This document shows positions 27,205 to 35,133 of a stretch of DNA of 64,000 nucleotides, one piece after another (position 1 is the stretch's first letter; each line of letters starts with the position of its first letter). The notes under the pieces are model-generated. The model saw nothing but the letters and a program-made list of their open reading frames with translations. It ran no database searches and was not told the origin of the DNA. This DNA is from Asanoa hainanensis. Its GTDB lineage: Bacteria; Actinomycetota; Actinomycetes; Mycobacteriales; Micromonosporaceae. The stretch spans positions 434,001 to 498,000 of the forward strand of contig NZ_FZPH01000003.1 of NCBI RefSeq assembly GCF_900188485.1, read 5' to 3'. The translations under genes and the position numbers were made by a program.

Positions 27205-27252
27205 TTGCTCTGCTTCCATATACGCATCGATGCGTATATGGAAGCAGAGCAA
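27205..27252. terminator. 48-base perfect palindrome between convergent genes
   Basis: Two 24-base arms with no loop, centred between 27228 and 27229, begin TTGCTCTGCTTCC and end GGAAGCAGAGCAA. The arms are about half AT in DNA of more than 70% GC. It lies between the stop of the FAD subunit gene (27199) and the end of the VOC gene (27259), so it can serve as a terminator for both strands. No T-run follows on either side. Extruded as a cruciform or transcribed, it would form one of the strongest hairpins in the window. Confidence 0.75.
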
Positions 27253-27258
27253 GCGGAA

Positions 27259-27675
27259 TCACCCACGTCGTTGGCTGAAGCGGACCATGTTGCCCGACGG
27301 GTCGCGGAACGCGCAGTCGCGCACCCCGTAGGGCTGGTCGATCGGCTCCTGCAGCACCTCGGCGCCGGACCCGCGGATCTTCTCGAACGCCGCGTCGCAG
27401 TCGTCGGTGTCGAAGATCAACGCACTCAGGGCGCCCTTGGCCATCAATTCCCGCAGCGCCGGCTGGTCGGCGGGCGCCTTCGAGGCGATCGTGTCCAGCC
27501 CGATCTCGATGCCGGGCTGGCCCGGCGCGCCGACGGTGAGCCAGCGCCAGGGCATGCCCCAGTCGGTCATGTCGACGTCGTTGCGCACCTCGAGCCCCAG
27601 CACGTCGCGATAGAACGCGAGCGTCTTCTCCTGGTCGTCGACGGTGACGAAGCAGTGCGAAAGCGAAAGGTTCAT
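27259..27675 (-). CDS. VOC (glyoxalase/bleomycin-resistance) superfamily protein
   Basis: A 138-residue protein with two beta-alpha-beta-beta-beta modules: SHCFVTVDDQEKTLAFYRDVLGLEV and IFDTDDCDAAFEKIRGSGAEV, ending DPSGNMVRFSQ. The family binds a metal and acts as lyase, dioxygenase or drug-binding protein; the reaction here is unknown. It lies ten bases downstream of an AraC-type gene and probably shares its transcript, though TAGCGT seven bases before the ATG could also give a leaderless message. AraC-VOC pairs are common in actinomycetes. Confidence 0.88.
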   Translation of the reverse strand: MNLSLSHCFVTVDDQEKTLAFYRDVLGLEVRNDVDMTDWGMPWRWLTVGAPGQPGIEIGLDTIASKAPADQPALRELMAKGALSALIFDTDDCDAAFEKIRGSGAEVLQEPIDQPYGVRDCAFRDPSGNMVRFSQRRG

Positions 27676-27685
27676 GCCACTGACG

Positions 27686-28111
27686 CTAGGCCCGGGCGGC
27701 GGCGGAGCGCTTCTCCGTTCGTGCTCGAGTCGGCCGCGTCAGCCGTTGGGCGAAGCAGGCCGGCACCGCCGCCAGCGGAGCGTGGTCCCGGGCCTTGTAC
27801 GCCGACGGGCTCTGGCCGACGAGCTCGGTGAACCGGGCGCTGAACGAGCCGAGCGAGGTGGCACCGACCGCGACGCAGACTTCGGTGACCGACAGGTCCC
27901 CGCGCCGGAGCAACGCCTGGGCGCGCTCGATCCGCCGGGTCATCAGGTACTGGTACGGCGACTCACCGAACGCCGCGCGGAACTGCCGGGAGAAGTGCGA
28001 CGGCGACATCAGGGCCGCTCGTGCGAGCGCCGGCACGTCGAGCGGGCGCGCGTACTCCCGGTCGATCATGTCCCGGGAGCGGCGCAGGTGCACCAGCTCT
28101 TCCGGGTTCAC
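27686..28111 (-). CDS. AraC-family transcriptional regulator (DNA-binding domain only)
   Basis: A 141-residue protein made almost entirely of the double helix-turn-helix of the AraC family: ALARAALMSPSHFSRQFRAAFG, then a linker and VTEVCVAVGATSLGSFSARFTELVG. There is no N-terminal sensing domain. It overlaps the HMG-CoA lyase gene by four bases and precedes the VOC gene, so the three probably form one operon. The VOC gene is the likely target. The last 25 residues are basic and Ala-rich and may be disordered. Confidence 0.9.
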   Translation of the reverse strand: MNPEELVHLRRSRDMIDREYARPLDVPALARAALMSPSHFSRQFRAAFGESPYQYLMTRRIERAQALLRRGDLSVTEVCVAVGATSLGSFSARFTELVGQSPSAYKARDHAPLAAVPACFAQRLTRPTRARTEKRSAAARA

Positions 28112-29019
28112 GAGGCGAGCCGGGTACGCGGCCCCGCGCGCAGCACCCCCGACGGCAGCTCGCGGCCCACCACCCGCTGGGCCAGCGCCGCCGCCTCGAT
28201 CAGCGCGTCGAGGTCGATGCCGGTGTCTATGCCCATGTCCGCCAGCATGTGCACCACCTCCTCGGTGGCGACGTTGCCGGTGGCGCCGGGCGCGTACGGG
28301 CAGCCGCCCAGCCCGCCCACGCTCGCGTCGAACTCGGTGATGCCCAGGTCCATGGCGGTCAGGATGTTGGCCAGCGCCGTACCCCGGGTGTTGTGGAAGT
28401 GCAGCAGCACCGGGATGTCCGGCTGGCGCTCGCGGACCAGGGTGACCACCTCGGTCACCCGCCGCGGGGTGGCCATGCCGGTGGTGTCGCCGAACGCGAT
28501 CCGGTCGGCACCGTCGGCGACCACCCGGTCGACGATGTCGGCGACCCGCTTCGGGTCGACGTCGCCCTCGAAGGGGCAGCCGAAGCTGGTCGCGATGATC
28601 ACCTCGGCGCTGGCGCCCGCACCGTGCAACTCGTCGATCAACGCGGCGATGTCGTCGAGCGACTCACCGGTGGAGCGGTTGACGTTGCGCTTGTTGTGCG
28701 TGTCACTCGCCGAGACGACCACCTCGACCTCGGTGAACCCGGCCGCCAAGGCTCGCTGGGCGCCGCGCGAGTTGGGCACGAGGGCCGAATATCGGACGGC
28801 CGGCGACTTGCGCACCTGGGCCCACACCTGGTCGGCGTCGGCCATCTGGGGAATCGCCTTGGGGTGCACGAACGAGACCGCCTCGATCCGCCGTACGCCC
28901 GTGCCGGACAGCGCGTCCAACAGCTCGATCTTGGCCGCGGTGGGCACCGGATCCTCGTTCTGGAGGCCATCTCGGGGTGCGACCTCACGGATCGATACAG
29001 AGCCGGGCAACGGGTTCAT
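28108..29019 (-). CDS. Hydroxymethylglutaryl-CoA lyase
   Basis: A 303-residue TIM-barrel lyase. The N-terminal signature IREVAPRDGLQNE carries the metal and catalytic residues, and GGLGGCPYAPGATGNVATE carries the catalytic Cys near residue 253. The enzyme splits HMG-CoA to acetyl-CoA and acetoacetate in leucine breakdown. No other leucine-catabolic gene is adjacent. Downstream AraC and VOC genes overlap or follow closely. It is a cytoplasmic enzyme in this setting. Confidence 0.92.
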   Translation of the reverse strand: MNPLPGSVSIREVAPRDGLQNEDPVPTAAKIELLDALSGTGVRRIEAVSFVHPKAIPQMADADQVWAQVRKSPAVRYSALVPNSRGAQRALAAGFTEVEVVVSASDTHNKRNVNRSTGESLDDIAALIDELHGAGASAEVIIATSFGCPFEGDVDPKRVADIVDRVVADGADRIAFGDTTGMATPRRVTEVVTLVRERQPDIPVLLHFHNTRGTALANILTAMDLGITEFDASVGGLGGCPYAPGATGNVATEEVVHMLADMGIDTGIDLDALIEAAALAQRVVGRELPSGVLRAGPRTRLAS

Positions 29020-29169
29020 GAGGCCAGAATAAGTCGCGTTCGGGTTGCGGGATCCGGCAGCGGAGGGTTACGTGGGTCATGGACGGCCGCAGACCCGCCT
29101 GCCGTGAGGAACGGCCCTGTCAGTTGCGGTCTCAACTTCTCCCCTGCCGCAAATCTGGAGGGTTTCACC

Positions 29170-29454
29170 ATGCTCGCAGTGACTGACAACGCCGTAGCGG
29201 TCATCCGTGACCTCACCGGCCAGCAGAACCTGCCGGACGGCGCCGGTGTGCGCATCGCGTCCGACCCGACGCAGGGCGCGCTGACCATGAGCCTGGCCAC
29301 CTCGCCCCAGGAAGGCGACCAGGTCGTCGACCAGTCCGGCGCCCGGCTCTTCCTCGACGGCGAGGCCGCACGGGTGCTCGACGACAAATCGCTGGACGCC
29401 GCCGTCGACGCCAACGGCGCGGTGCAGTTCGAGGTGGCCGAGCAGCTCAGCTAG
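29170..29454 (+). CDS. HesB/IscA-like fold protein without cysteines
   Basis: A 94-residue protein with the A-type carrier pattern (LAVTDNAVAVIRDL near the start, GVRIAS, then FLDGEAARVLDDKSLDA), where true A-type carriers have three conserved Cys. This protein has no Cys at all, so it cannot hold an iron-sulfur cluster in the usual way. Actinobacterial genomes often carry such a protein under the name HesB or adhesin. GGAGGG lies seven bases before the ATG. Its stop interlocks with that of the convergent pentapeptide gene (CTAG). Function is unknown. Confidence 0.75.
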   Translation: MLAVTDNAVAVIRDLTGQQNLPDGAGVRIASDPTQGALTMSLATSPQEGDQVVDQSGARLFLDGEAARVLDDKSLDAAVDANGAVQFEVAEQLS

Positions 29455-30248
29455 CTCGGCCAGTGGGGCGGGCGGCGCAGCCCGGGTGGCAGCGCCGTCG
29501 CCCCGTCGCCTTTCGCGGAGTCCACCTGGGCCCGCGTGAGGAACAGCGCGGTGCGCAGGCGGGCGCCGCGCAGGTCGGCGTCGCGCAGATCGGCGCCGAT
29601 CAGGTCGGCCCAGCCCAGGTCGGCTTTCCGCAGATCGGCGCCGATCAGGTAGGCGCCGCGCAGGTTGGCCGCCCGCAGGTCGGTGCGCCGCAGGTCCTTG
29701 CCGACCAGGTCCGCGCCCCGGTGCTCGCGGCGCGGGCCCGGCGCTTTCGCGCGGACGGCCGCACTCGCCCGGATCAGCAGGTCGTTGACGGCCGCCCAAT
29801 GGGGTGCCGGGTCCAGCTTGGCCAGCTCGTCCCCGTCGGTGAGCGCGACGATCCGTTGGTGTGCCTCTTCGAGGGCCTTGTGCTGCTTGTCCGGTAGCTT
29901 CAGCGCGAGCGCGGCGGTCAGGTACCAGAGCAGTTCGTGCAGCTCGCGCATGACCGGGAAAGCGTTGAACATCTCGTCGGCGAGGTCCGGTCTTTCGTGC
30001 CAGTCAGCGCCGCCGAAGGTCGCCTGGGTGAGGTGCTGGCCGGCGCCGAAGCAGTCGTAGACGGTGCAGCCGCGGAACCCTTCCGTACGCAGCTTGGCGT
30101 GGATCCCGCACCGCGAGTCCTGCCCGAGGTTCGGGCAGGGCTGCCGGGCCGGCTTGTCGATAGCGAAGTCGACGGACTTGGCGAACGCGGGAACCACGCA
30201 GCACAGGCCGACGCAGCGGGTGCAGTCGGCGGCCAGCTCCAAGCTCAT
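29451..30248 (-). CDS. Pentapeptide-repeat protein with Cys-rich N-terminus
   Basis: A 265-residue protein. The first 75 residues hold nine Cys in CTRCVGLCC, CPNL, RCGIH, RGCTVYDC, a layout like YkgJ-type metal or iron-sulfur modules. A helical middle follows. Residues about 185-245 hold about ten pentapeptides of the A(D/N)LxG type (LRRTDLRAANLRGAYLIGAD), which form a right-handed beta-helix. The ATG at 30248 overlaps the HxlR stop (ATGA), so the two genes are coupled. Pentapeptide proteins can mimic DNA; whether this one does is unknown. Confidence 0.85.
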   Translation of the reverse strand: MSLELAADCTRCVGLCCVVPAFAKSVDFAIDKPARQPCPNLGQDSRCGIHAKLRTEGFRGCTVYDCFGAGQHLTQATFGGADWHERPDLADEMFNAFPVMRELHELLWYLTAALALKLPDKQHKALEEAHQRIVALTDGDELAKLDPAPHWAAVNDLLIRASAAVRAKAPGPRREHRGADLVGKDLRRTDLRAANLRGAYLIGADLRKADLGWADLIGADLRDADLRGARLRTALFLTRAQVDSAKGDGATALPPGLRRPPHWPS

Positions 30249-30592
30249 TCGAGAGCCCGCCGGTCGTACGCGGCCCGCGCCAGAGCGATCTCCGCCCGGT
30301 GCCGCTCGGCCCAGGTGGTCAGCGTGACCAGCGCGTCGTAGATCTCGCGGGACAGATCCGTCGCCAGGTATTCGACCCGCGGCGGAACGGTCGGAAAGAC
30401 GGTGCGCGTCAGCAGGCCGTCGCGCTCGAGGTTCCGCAGGGTGAGCGCCAGCATCCGCCGACTGATCCCGGCGATGGACCGCTCGAGCTCGGTGAACCGC
30501 ACGGGCCCCTGCGCCGCGGCCACGATGATCGCGATGCTCCACTTGCTGCCGACCCGGTCGAGCACCTCACGCGCGGTGCACTCCTCGGTCAT
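30245..30592 (-). CDS. HxlR-family transcriptional regulator
   Basis: A 115-residue winged-helix protein. CTAREVLDRVGSKWSIAI carries the family Cys near the N-terminus, which in related proteins senses reactive species. FTELERSIAGISRRMLALTL is the recognition region, followed by the wing. GGGAG lies very close to the ATG at 30592, and a GTG at 30607 is an alternative. It leads a two-gene unit with the pentapeptide protein. The divergent TetR gene begins 87 bases away. Confidence 0.88.
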   Translation of the reverse strand: MTEECTAREVLDRVGSKWSIAIIVAAAQGPVRFTELERSIAGISRRMLALTLRNLERDGLLTRTVFPTVPPRVEYLATDLSREIYDALVTLTTWAERHRAEIALARAAYDRRALE

Positions 30593-30679
30593 GCTCCCTA
30601 TGGTCACAGAGCCCGGCCGCCAGTTACAACTCGTGCACCAAGGCGGTTCCGAGGTTTTGCACACTTGTACAATCCCCGC

Positions 30680-31225
30680 ATGGGAAACCGGGAAAGCCTG
30701 ATCGCCGGGGCCAAGGCGTGCCTGCACGACATCGGCTACACCCGCACCACGGCCCGCGACATCGCCACGGCGGCCGGGGTCTCACTGGCGGCGATCGGCT
30801 ACCACTTCGGCTCGACCCGGGAGCTGCTCAACCAGGCCCTGATGGAGGCGCTGGCGGAGTGGGGCGCGGAGCTGTCCACCACGCTGCGGGCGACCGACGG
30901 GTCGACCGAGGCGGTCTGGGCCGCGGTCATCGCGTCCGTGCGCGACCAGCGGCCGCTCTGGACGACCCAGTTCGAGCTGGCGGGCCAGGTGGACCGCCTG
31001 CCGGAGATCCACGAGTTCCTGGTCGCGGGCCAGCGCCAGGGCCGCGCTGAGCTCGCGGGCCTGGTGGGCGGGGGTGCGGACGGCGAGGAGGCCCGACTGC
31101 TCGGCGGTCTGGCGCAGGCCCTGCTGGCGGGGCTGGCGATTCAGTGGTTGATCGACCCGGAGGGGGCCCTGACCGCGGCCGACCTGACCGCGGCCCTCAA
31201 GCTCGCCGCGGCGAAGGCTCACTAA
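30680..31225 (+). CDS. TetR-family transcriptional regulator
   Basis: A 181-residue protein with the TetR helix-turn-helix at about 5-50: GYTRTTARDIATAAGVSLA then YHFGSTRELLNQ. The C-terminal part is all helix and binds an unknown ligand. The ATG follows TACAAT by six bases and lacks a ribosome site, so the message is probably leaderless. TTGTACAA at 30665-30672, an eight-base palindrome over the -10, may be its own operator. The nearest gene downstream, dedA, runs the other way. The regulated gene is not evident. Confidence 0.9.
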   Translation: MGNRESLIAGAKACLHDIGYTRTTARDIATAAGVSLAAIGYHFGSTRELLNQALMEALAEWGAELSTTLRATDGSTEAVWAAVIASVRDQRPLWTTQFELAGQVDRLPEIHEFLVAGQRQGRAELAGLVGGGADGEEARLLGGLAQALLAGLAIQWLIDPEGALTAADLTAALKLAAAKAH

Positions 31226-31232
31226 CCCGGAC

Positions 31233-31847
31233 TTAACGACCCCGGTGCTCCCGGACCCGGCGGTAGACCGCCCACGCGATCAGCGCGGCCACCACGACCG
31301 CGGCCACGGCGATCGCGCCCCATTTGCCGACAGTGCCCTCGATCATCTCGTACGAGTTGCCGGCCAGATAGCCGAGCAGCACCGACCCGGCGCCCCAGAC
31401 CAGGCCGCCCGCCGCGTTGTAGGCCAGGAACCGCCGGTAGTGCATGTGGGAGACCCCCGCCAGGAACGGCACGAAGGCCCGCAGGAACGCGATGAACCGG
31501 CCGAAGAAGACCGCCGGCCCGCCGCGTCGCGCCAGGAACGAGCGGGCCGACTCCACCTGTTTCTCGCGTTTCCGCAGCCACTTCACCCCCAGCAGCCGAT
31601 AACCCCAGCGCGAGCCGATCTCGTAGCCCACCGTGTCGCCCAGGATCGCCGCCACCACGACGATCACGCTCATCCAGAGCACCGAGACGTGCCCGAGGCT
31701 GGCCGCGACACCGCCGAGGATCGCCGCCGTCTCGCCGGGCAGGATGAAGCCGAAGAACAACGCGTCCTCGGCGAACACGACGAGGCCGACGATCACGTAG
31801 ACGAGGATCGCGCGCTGGTCGACCAGGCTGTTGAGCAGATCGCTCAC
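31233..31847 (-). CDS. DedA-family membrane protein
   Basis: A 204-residue inner-membrane protein with four to five helices. The family motifs are the acidic GFILPGETAAILGG, the re-entrant region EIGSRWGYRLLG and FFGRFIAFLRAFVPFLAG with two Arg. DedA proteins flip phospholipids or undecaprenyl phosphate and affect membrane potential. The GTG at 31847 follows TAAGAT by six bases with no ribosome site, so it may be leaderless. A basic tail (RRVREHRGR) would face the cytoplasm. Confidence 0.92.
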   Translation of the reverse strand: MSDLLNSLVDQRAILVYVIVGLVVFAEDALFFGFILPGETAAILGGVAASLGHVSVLWMSVIVVVAAILGDTVGYEIGSRWGYRLLGVKWLRKREKQVESARSFLARRGGPAVFFGRFIAFLRAFVPFLAGVSHMHYRRFLAYNAAGGLVWGAGSVLLGYLAGNSYEMIEGTVGKWGAIAVAAVVVAALIAWAVYRRVREHRGR

Positions 31848-31938
31848 CCGGCGATCTTACGCGGAGTGATCGAGTACTCACGTGAAAGCCGACCCGATGC
31901 GGGTAAACCTAGAGGCCGAGGATCACCGAGGAGGAATC

Positions 31939-32286
31939 GTGACCGAACCACTCGTCCGACCCGAAGTGCCCCCGTCCGGTGCCGGCTGCGCGGACTGCCT
32001 GGCCAGCGGAGGTTGGTGGCTGCATCTGCGGCGCTGCGCCACCTGCGGCCAGATCGGCTGCTGTGACAACTCGCCGGCCCAGCACGCCACCGCGCACGCG
32101 ACCAGCGACCAACACTCGATCATCCAGTCGTTCGAACCCGGCGAGGACTGGTTCTACGACTACCGCACCAACGAGTTCCTCGACGGTCCGGAGCTCGCCG
32201 GGCCCGACAGCCACCCGCTCGACCAGCCGGTGCCCGGCCCCAAGGGCCAGGTCCCCAAGGACTGGCAGCGCCACCTGCACACGTAA
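31939..32286 (+). CDS. UBP-type zinc-finger protein
   Basis: A 115-residue protein whose first 75 residues form a UBP-type zinc finger: CADCLASGGWWLHLRRC, CATCGQIGCCDNSP, then AHATSDQHSIIQSF. In eukaryotes this fold binds the ubiquitin tail; in actinobacteria it is common and its ligand is unknown. The rest is an acidic and Pro-rich tail. GAGGA lies before the GTG at 31939. An ATG at 31882 would add 19 residues but has no clear ribosome site. It is convergent with transketolase, eight bases apart. Confidence 0.82.
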   Translation: MTEPLVRPEVPPSGAGCADCLASGGWWLHLRRCATCGQIGCCDNSPAQHATAHATSDQHSIIQSFEPGEDWFYDYRTNEFLDGPELAGPDSHPLDQPVPGPKGQVPKDWQRHLHT

Positions 32287-32294
32287 CGGAACAA

Positions 32295-34160
32295 CTAGCT
32301 CACCAGCGCCCGGGCCGCCGCCGCGATGTGGTCAGCGTCGATCTCCTGCGCCGCGAGCTGTTCCGCGGTCGAGCCCGAGCCCGGCAGGTCACGCACCGCC
32401 AGGTGCGTGAAACGCACCGACGGCGTGCCGGCCGCGAGCAGCGCCTCGGCGACCGCCGACCCGAGCCCGCCCTCGGGATGGTGGTCCTCGGCGACGAGGA
32501 TCCGGCCGTCGGTCGCGGCCACCGCCTCGCTGAGCGTCGCGGTGTCGACCGGCTTGACCGAGTAGAGGTCGATCACCCGCGCGGCGATGCCCTCCGACTC
32601 CAACAGAGCGGCCGCCGCCAGGCACTCGTGCAGCGTGACTCCGGCGCCCACGAGCGTGACCGCGTCCGAGGGCCCCGAGCGGAGCACCTTGCTGCCGCCG
32701 ACCGGGAAAGACGAGTCGTTCTCGTAGAGCACGGGGTACGCGCCCCGCGTCGTCCGCAGGTAGCTGACCCCGTCGAGTTCGACCATGGCCGCGACGAGCG
32801 ACGCGGTGCTGACCGCGTCACTGGGGTAGAGCACCGTCGACCCCTGCACCGCGCGCAGCATCGCCAGGTCCTCGAGCGCCATCTGGGACGGCCCGTCGGC
32901 GCCGATCTCCACCCCCGCGTGCGAGCCGACCAGCCGGATGTCGGCGCGCGAGATCGACGCCATCCGGATGAAGTCGTACGCCCGGGACAGGAACGCGGCG
33001 AACGTCGAGGCGAACGGGATGTAGTGCCGCACGCTGAGCCCGACCGCCGCCGCGATCATCTGCTGCTCGGCGATGTACATCTCGAAGTACCGGTCACCGA
33101 ACGCCTTCGCGAACTCCTCCGAGAACGTCGAGTTGCCGACCTCGCCGTCCAGCGCCACGATCCGGCTGTTGCCACCGCCGAGCGCGGTGAGCGCGTCCCC
33201 GTACGCCCGGCGGGTCGCGATCTTGTCTCCGACCGCGTAGCTGGGCAACGAAGCACCCGTCGTGTACCGGGACACCGGCGCCTCGTCCACCGGCACCGGC
33301 CCGCGCACGACCAGGTCGCTGGAACCGCCCAGCTCGCGGATCGCCCGGTCGGCCATCTCCTTGGGCAGCGGCTTGCCGTGCCACCCCTCCATGTTCTCGA
33401 CCTCGCTGAAGCCACGCCCCTTGAGGGTGCGGGCGAGAATCACGGTCGGGCGGTCGTCCGTGCGATCGGTCGCCGACCGCAGCGCCTCGTCGATCTCCTC
33501 GAGGTCGTGCCCGTCGATCGTCAGCACCCGGGCGCCGAACGCCGATGCCCGCCGGGCGTACGCGTCGAGGTCCCATTGCAGTTCGGTCGGGCCGCTCTGG
33601 CCGAGCCGGTTGACGTCGACGATCGCCACGAGGTTGGACAGCCGGTAGTAGGCGGCCTTGTCGAGCGCCTCCCACATCGAGCCCTCGGCCATCTCGCTGT
33701 CGCCGCAGAGCACCCACACCCGGTACGGCACCTCGTCCAGGTAGCGCCCGGCCAGCGCGACGCCGACCCCGTCCGGCAGCCCCTGGCCGAGCGAGCCGGT
33801 GGCCACGTCGACCCAGGGCAGCACCGGCGTCGGATGGCCCTGCAGCCGCTGCCCGAACCGGCGGTAACCCGACATCAGCTCCGCGTCGGAGACCACGCCC
33901 ACCGCCTTGTAGACGGCGTACAGCAGCGGTGAGGCGTGGCCCTTCGAGAAGATCAGGTGGTCGTTGGCGTCGCTCTCCGGGCTGTCCCAGTCGTAGCGCA
34001 GGTGCCGGGTGACCAGCACGGCGAGCAGGTCGGCGGCCGACATGCTCGACGTGGGATGGCCGGAGCCGGCGCTCGTGCTGGCCCGCACCGAGTCGACCCG
34101 GAGCTGCCGGGCCACGTCTCGGGCGGTGGACAGGTCGGCGAGAGTCGCTGTGGTGGTCAC
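32295..34160 (-). CDS. tkt: Transketolase, animal-type
   Basis: A 621-residue thiamine-diphosphate enzyme that moves C2 units between sugar phosphates. SAGSGHPTSSMSAADLLAVL, GHPTPVLPWVDVATGSLGQG and GDSEMAEGSMWEA give the cofactor-binding half. The middle PYR part has EQQMIAAAVGLS. The short length and motifs such as NLVAIVDVNRLGQS and WHGKPLPKEM resemble animal transketolases rather than the 660-700-residue bacterial type. GTG start with AAGGGGA ahead. It lies 72 bases after the permease gene on the same strand and probably belongs to the sugar operon. Confidence 0.93.
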   Translation of the reverse strand: MTTTATLADLSTARDVARQLRVDSVRASTSAGSGHPTSSMSAADLLAVLVTRHLRYDWDSPESDANDHLIFSKGHASPLLYAVYKAVGVVSDAELMSGYRRFGQRLQGHPTPVLPWVDVATGSLGQGLPDGVGVALAGRYLDEVPYRVWVLCGDSEMAEGSMWEALDKAAYYRLSNLVAIVDVNRLGQSGPTELQWDLDAYARRASAFGARVLTIDGHDLEEIDEALRSATDRTDDRPTVILARTLKGRGFSEVENMEGWHGKPLPKEMADRAIRELGGSSDLVVRGPVPVDEAPVSRYTTGASLPSYAVGDKIATRRAYGDALTALGGGNSRIVALDGEVGNSTFSEEFAKAFGDRYFEMYIAEQQMIAAAVGLSVRHYIPFASTFAAFLSRAYDFIRMASISRADIRLVGSHAGVEIGADGPSQMALEDLAMLRAVQGSTVLYPSDAVSTASLVAAMVELDGVSYLRTTRGAYPVLYENDSSFPVGGSKVLRSGPSDAVTLVGAGVTLHECLAAAALLESEGIAARVIDLYSVKPVDTATLSEAVAATDGRILVAEDHHPEGGLGSAVAEALLAAGTPSVRFTHLAVRDLPGSGSTAEQLAAQEIDADHIAAAARALVS

Positions 34161-34211
34161 GATGTCCCCTTCGCGGCGAAAATCCGGTCCTTGAGGTGCC
34201 GGATACCCGCC

Positions 34212-34232
34212 GCGAAGAGGTTGAACCTCGCG
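34212..34232 (-). other. Intercistronic hairpin between permease and transketolase genes
   Basis: Right after the permease stop, minus-strand CGCGAGGTT pairs with AACCTC and, past a two-base bulge, CGCG. A hairpin here could stabilise the upstream mRNA segment or reduce read-through into the transketolase gene. No T-run follows. Confidence 0.3.
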
Positions 34233-35132
34233 TTACTTGCTGAAACCGGCCGTCAGGCCGCCGAGCAGCTGGCGCCGCCCCACCACGTAGAGCGCCAGGA
34301 TCGGCAGCGTGGTCAGCACCACCGACGCGAGCACCGCCGGCACGTTGATGCTGTACTGCCCCTGGAAGGTCCAGAGCGCCAGCGGCAGGGTGCGCTGGGT
34401 CGGGCTCTGGGTCAGGATCAGCGGCAGCAGGAATCCGTTCCAGATGGACAGTCCGTTGTAGATGGTGACGGTGACCAGCGCCGGCCGGATCAACGGGAAG
34501 GCCAGGTGCCAGAGCGTGCCCCACTCCGAAGCGCCGTCCATCCGCATCGACTCGAACAGCTCGCGCGGCACGTCCCGGATGAAGTTGGAGAGCACCAGCA
34601 CCGACAGCGGGATGGCGAACGCGATCGAGGGCAGGATGATCGCCAGCAGGGTGTCGTACATCTTGAGCCGGATGATGATCAGGTAGACCGGGATGATCAC
34701 CGCTTGCAGCGGGATCGCCAGACCCATCAGGAACACCGCGTTCACCGAGCGCAGGAACCGGCTGCGGTTGCTGGCCCGGACGATGGCGTACGCCGCCATG
34801 AACGAGATGAGCACCGCCGGGATGACCGCGCCAGCCGTCACGATCGCGCTGTTGAAGAAGTAGCGGACGAAGTCGGCCTCGATGACCATCCGGTAGTTGT
34901 CGAGGGTCGGATCGGTCGGCGGCACGAACGGGTTGGTCAGGAAGTAGTTGGCCTGCGTCTTGAGGCTGGTGATGAGGATCCAGTAGAGCGGGATCACCAC
35001 GATCGCCAGCCAGATCAGCCCCGCGAAACCGGCCGGCAGGTTGAACCGCATGCGCCGGCGCCCGGAGCCGGCCCGCTGCGGTGTGCGGGGCGCGGCCGTC
35101 TGGCCGGGAGCTGTCGTCAGAGTCGTCGCCAC
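34233..35132 (-). CDS. Carbohydrate ABC transporter permease, MalG type
   Basis: A 299-residue inner-membrane permease with six helices. The cytoplasmic EAA loop reads ESMRMDGASEWGTLWHLAFPL and contacts the ATPase. The N-terminal 30 residues are basic and Pro/Arg-rich. It begins one base after the stop of the MalF-type gene. It is the third gene of the leftward beta-glycoside operon. No ATPase gene is present, so a shared MsiK/MalK-type ATPase elsewhere is expected, as in Streptomyces. A hairpin (CGCGAGGTT paired with AACCTC plus CGCG) follows its stop and may trim expression of the transketolase gene. Confidence 0.9.
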   Translation of the reverse strand: MATTLTTAPGQTAAPRTPQRAGSGRRRMRFNLPAGFAGLIWLAIVVIPLYWILITSLKTQANYFLTNPFVPPTDPTLDNYRMVIEADFVRYFFNSAIVTAGAVIPAVLISFMAAYAIVRASNRSRFLRSVNAVFLMGLAIPLQAVIIPVYLIIIRLKMYDTLLAIILPSIAFAIPLSVLVLSNFIRDVPRELFESMRMDGASEWGTLWHLAFPLIRPALVTVTIYNGLSIWNGFLLPLILTQSPTQRTLPLALWTFQGQYSINVPAVLASVVLTTLPILALYVVGRRQLLGGLTAGFSK

Positions 35133-35133
35133 G

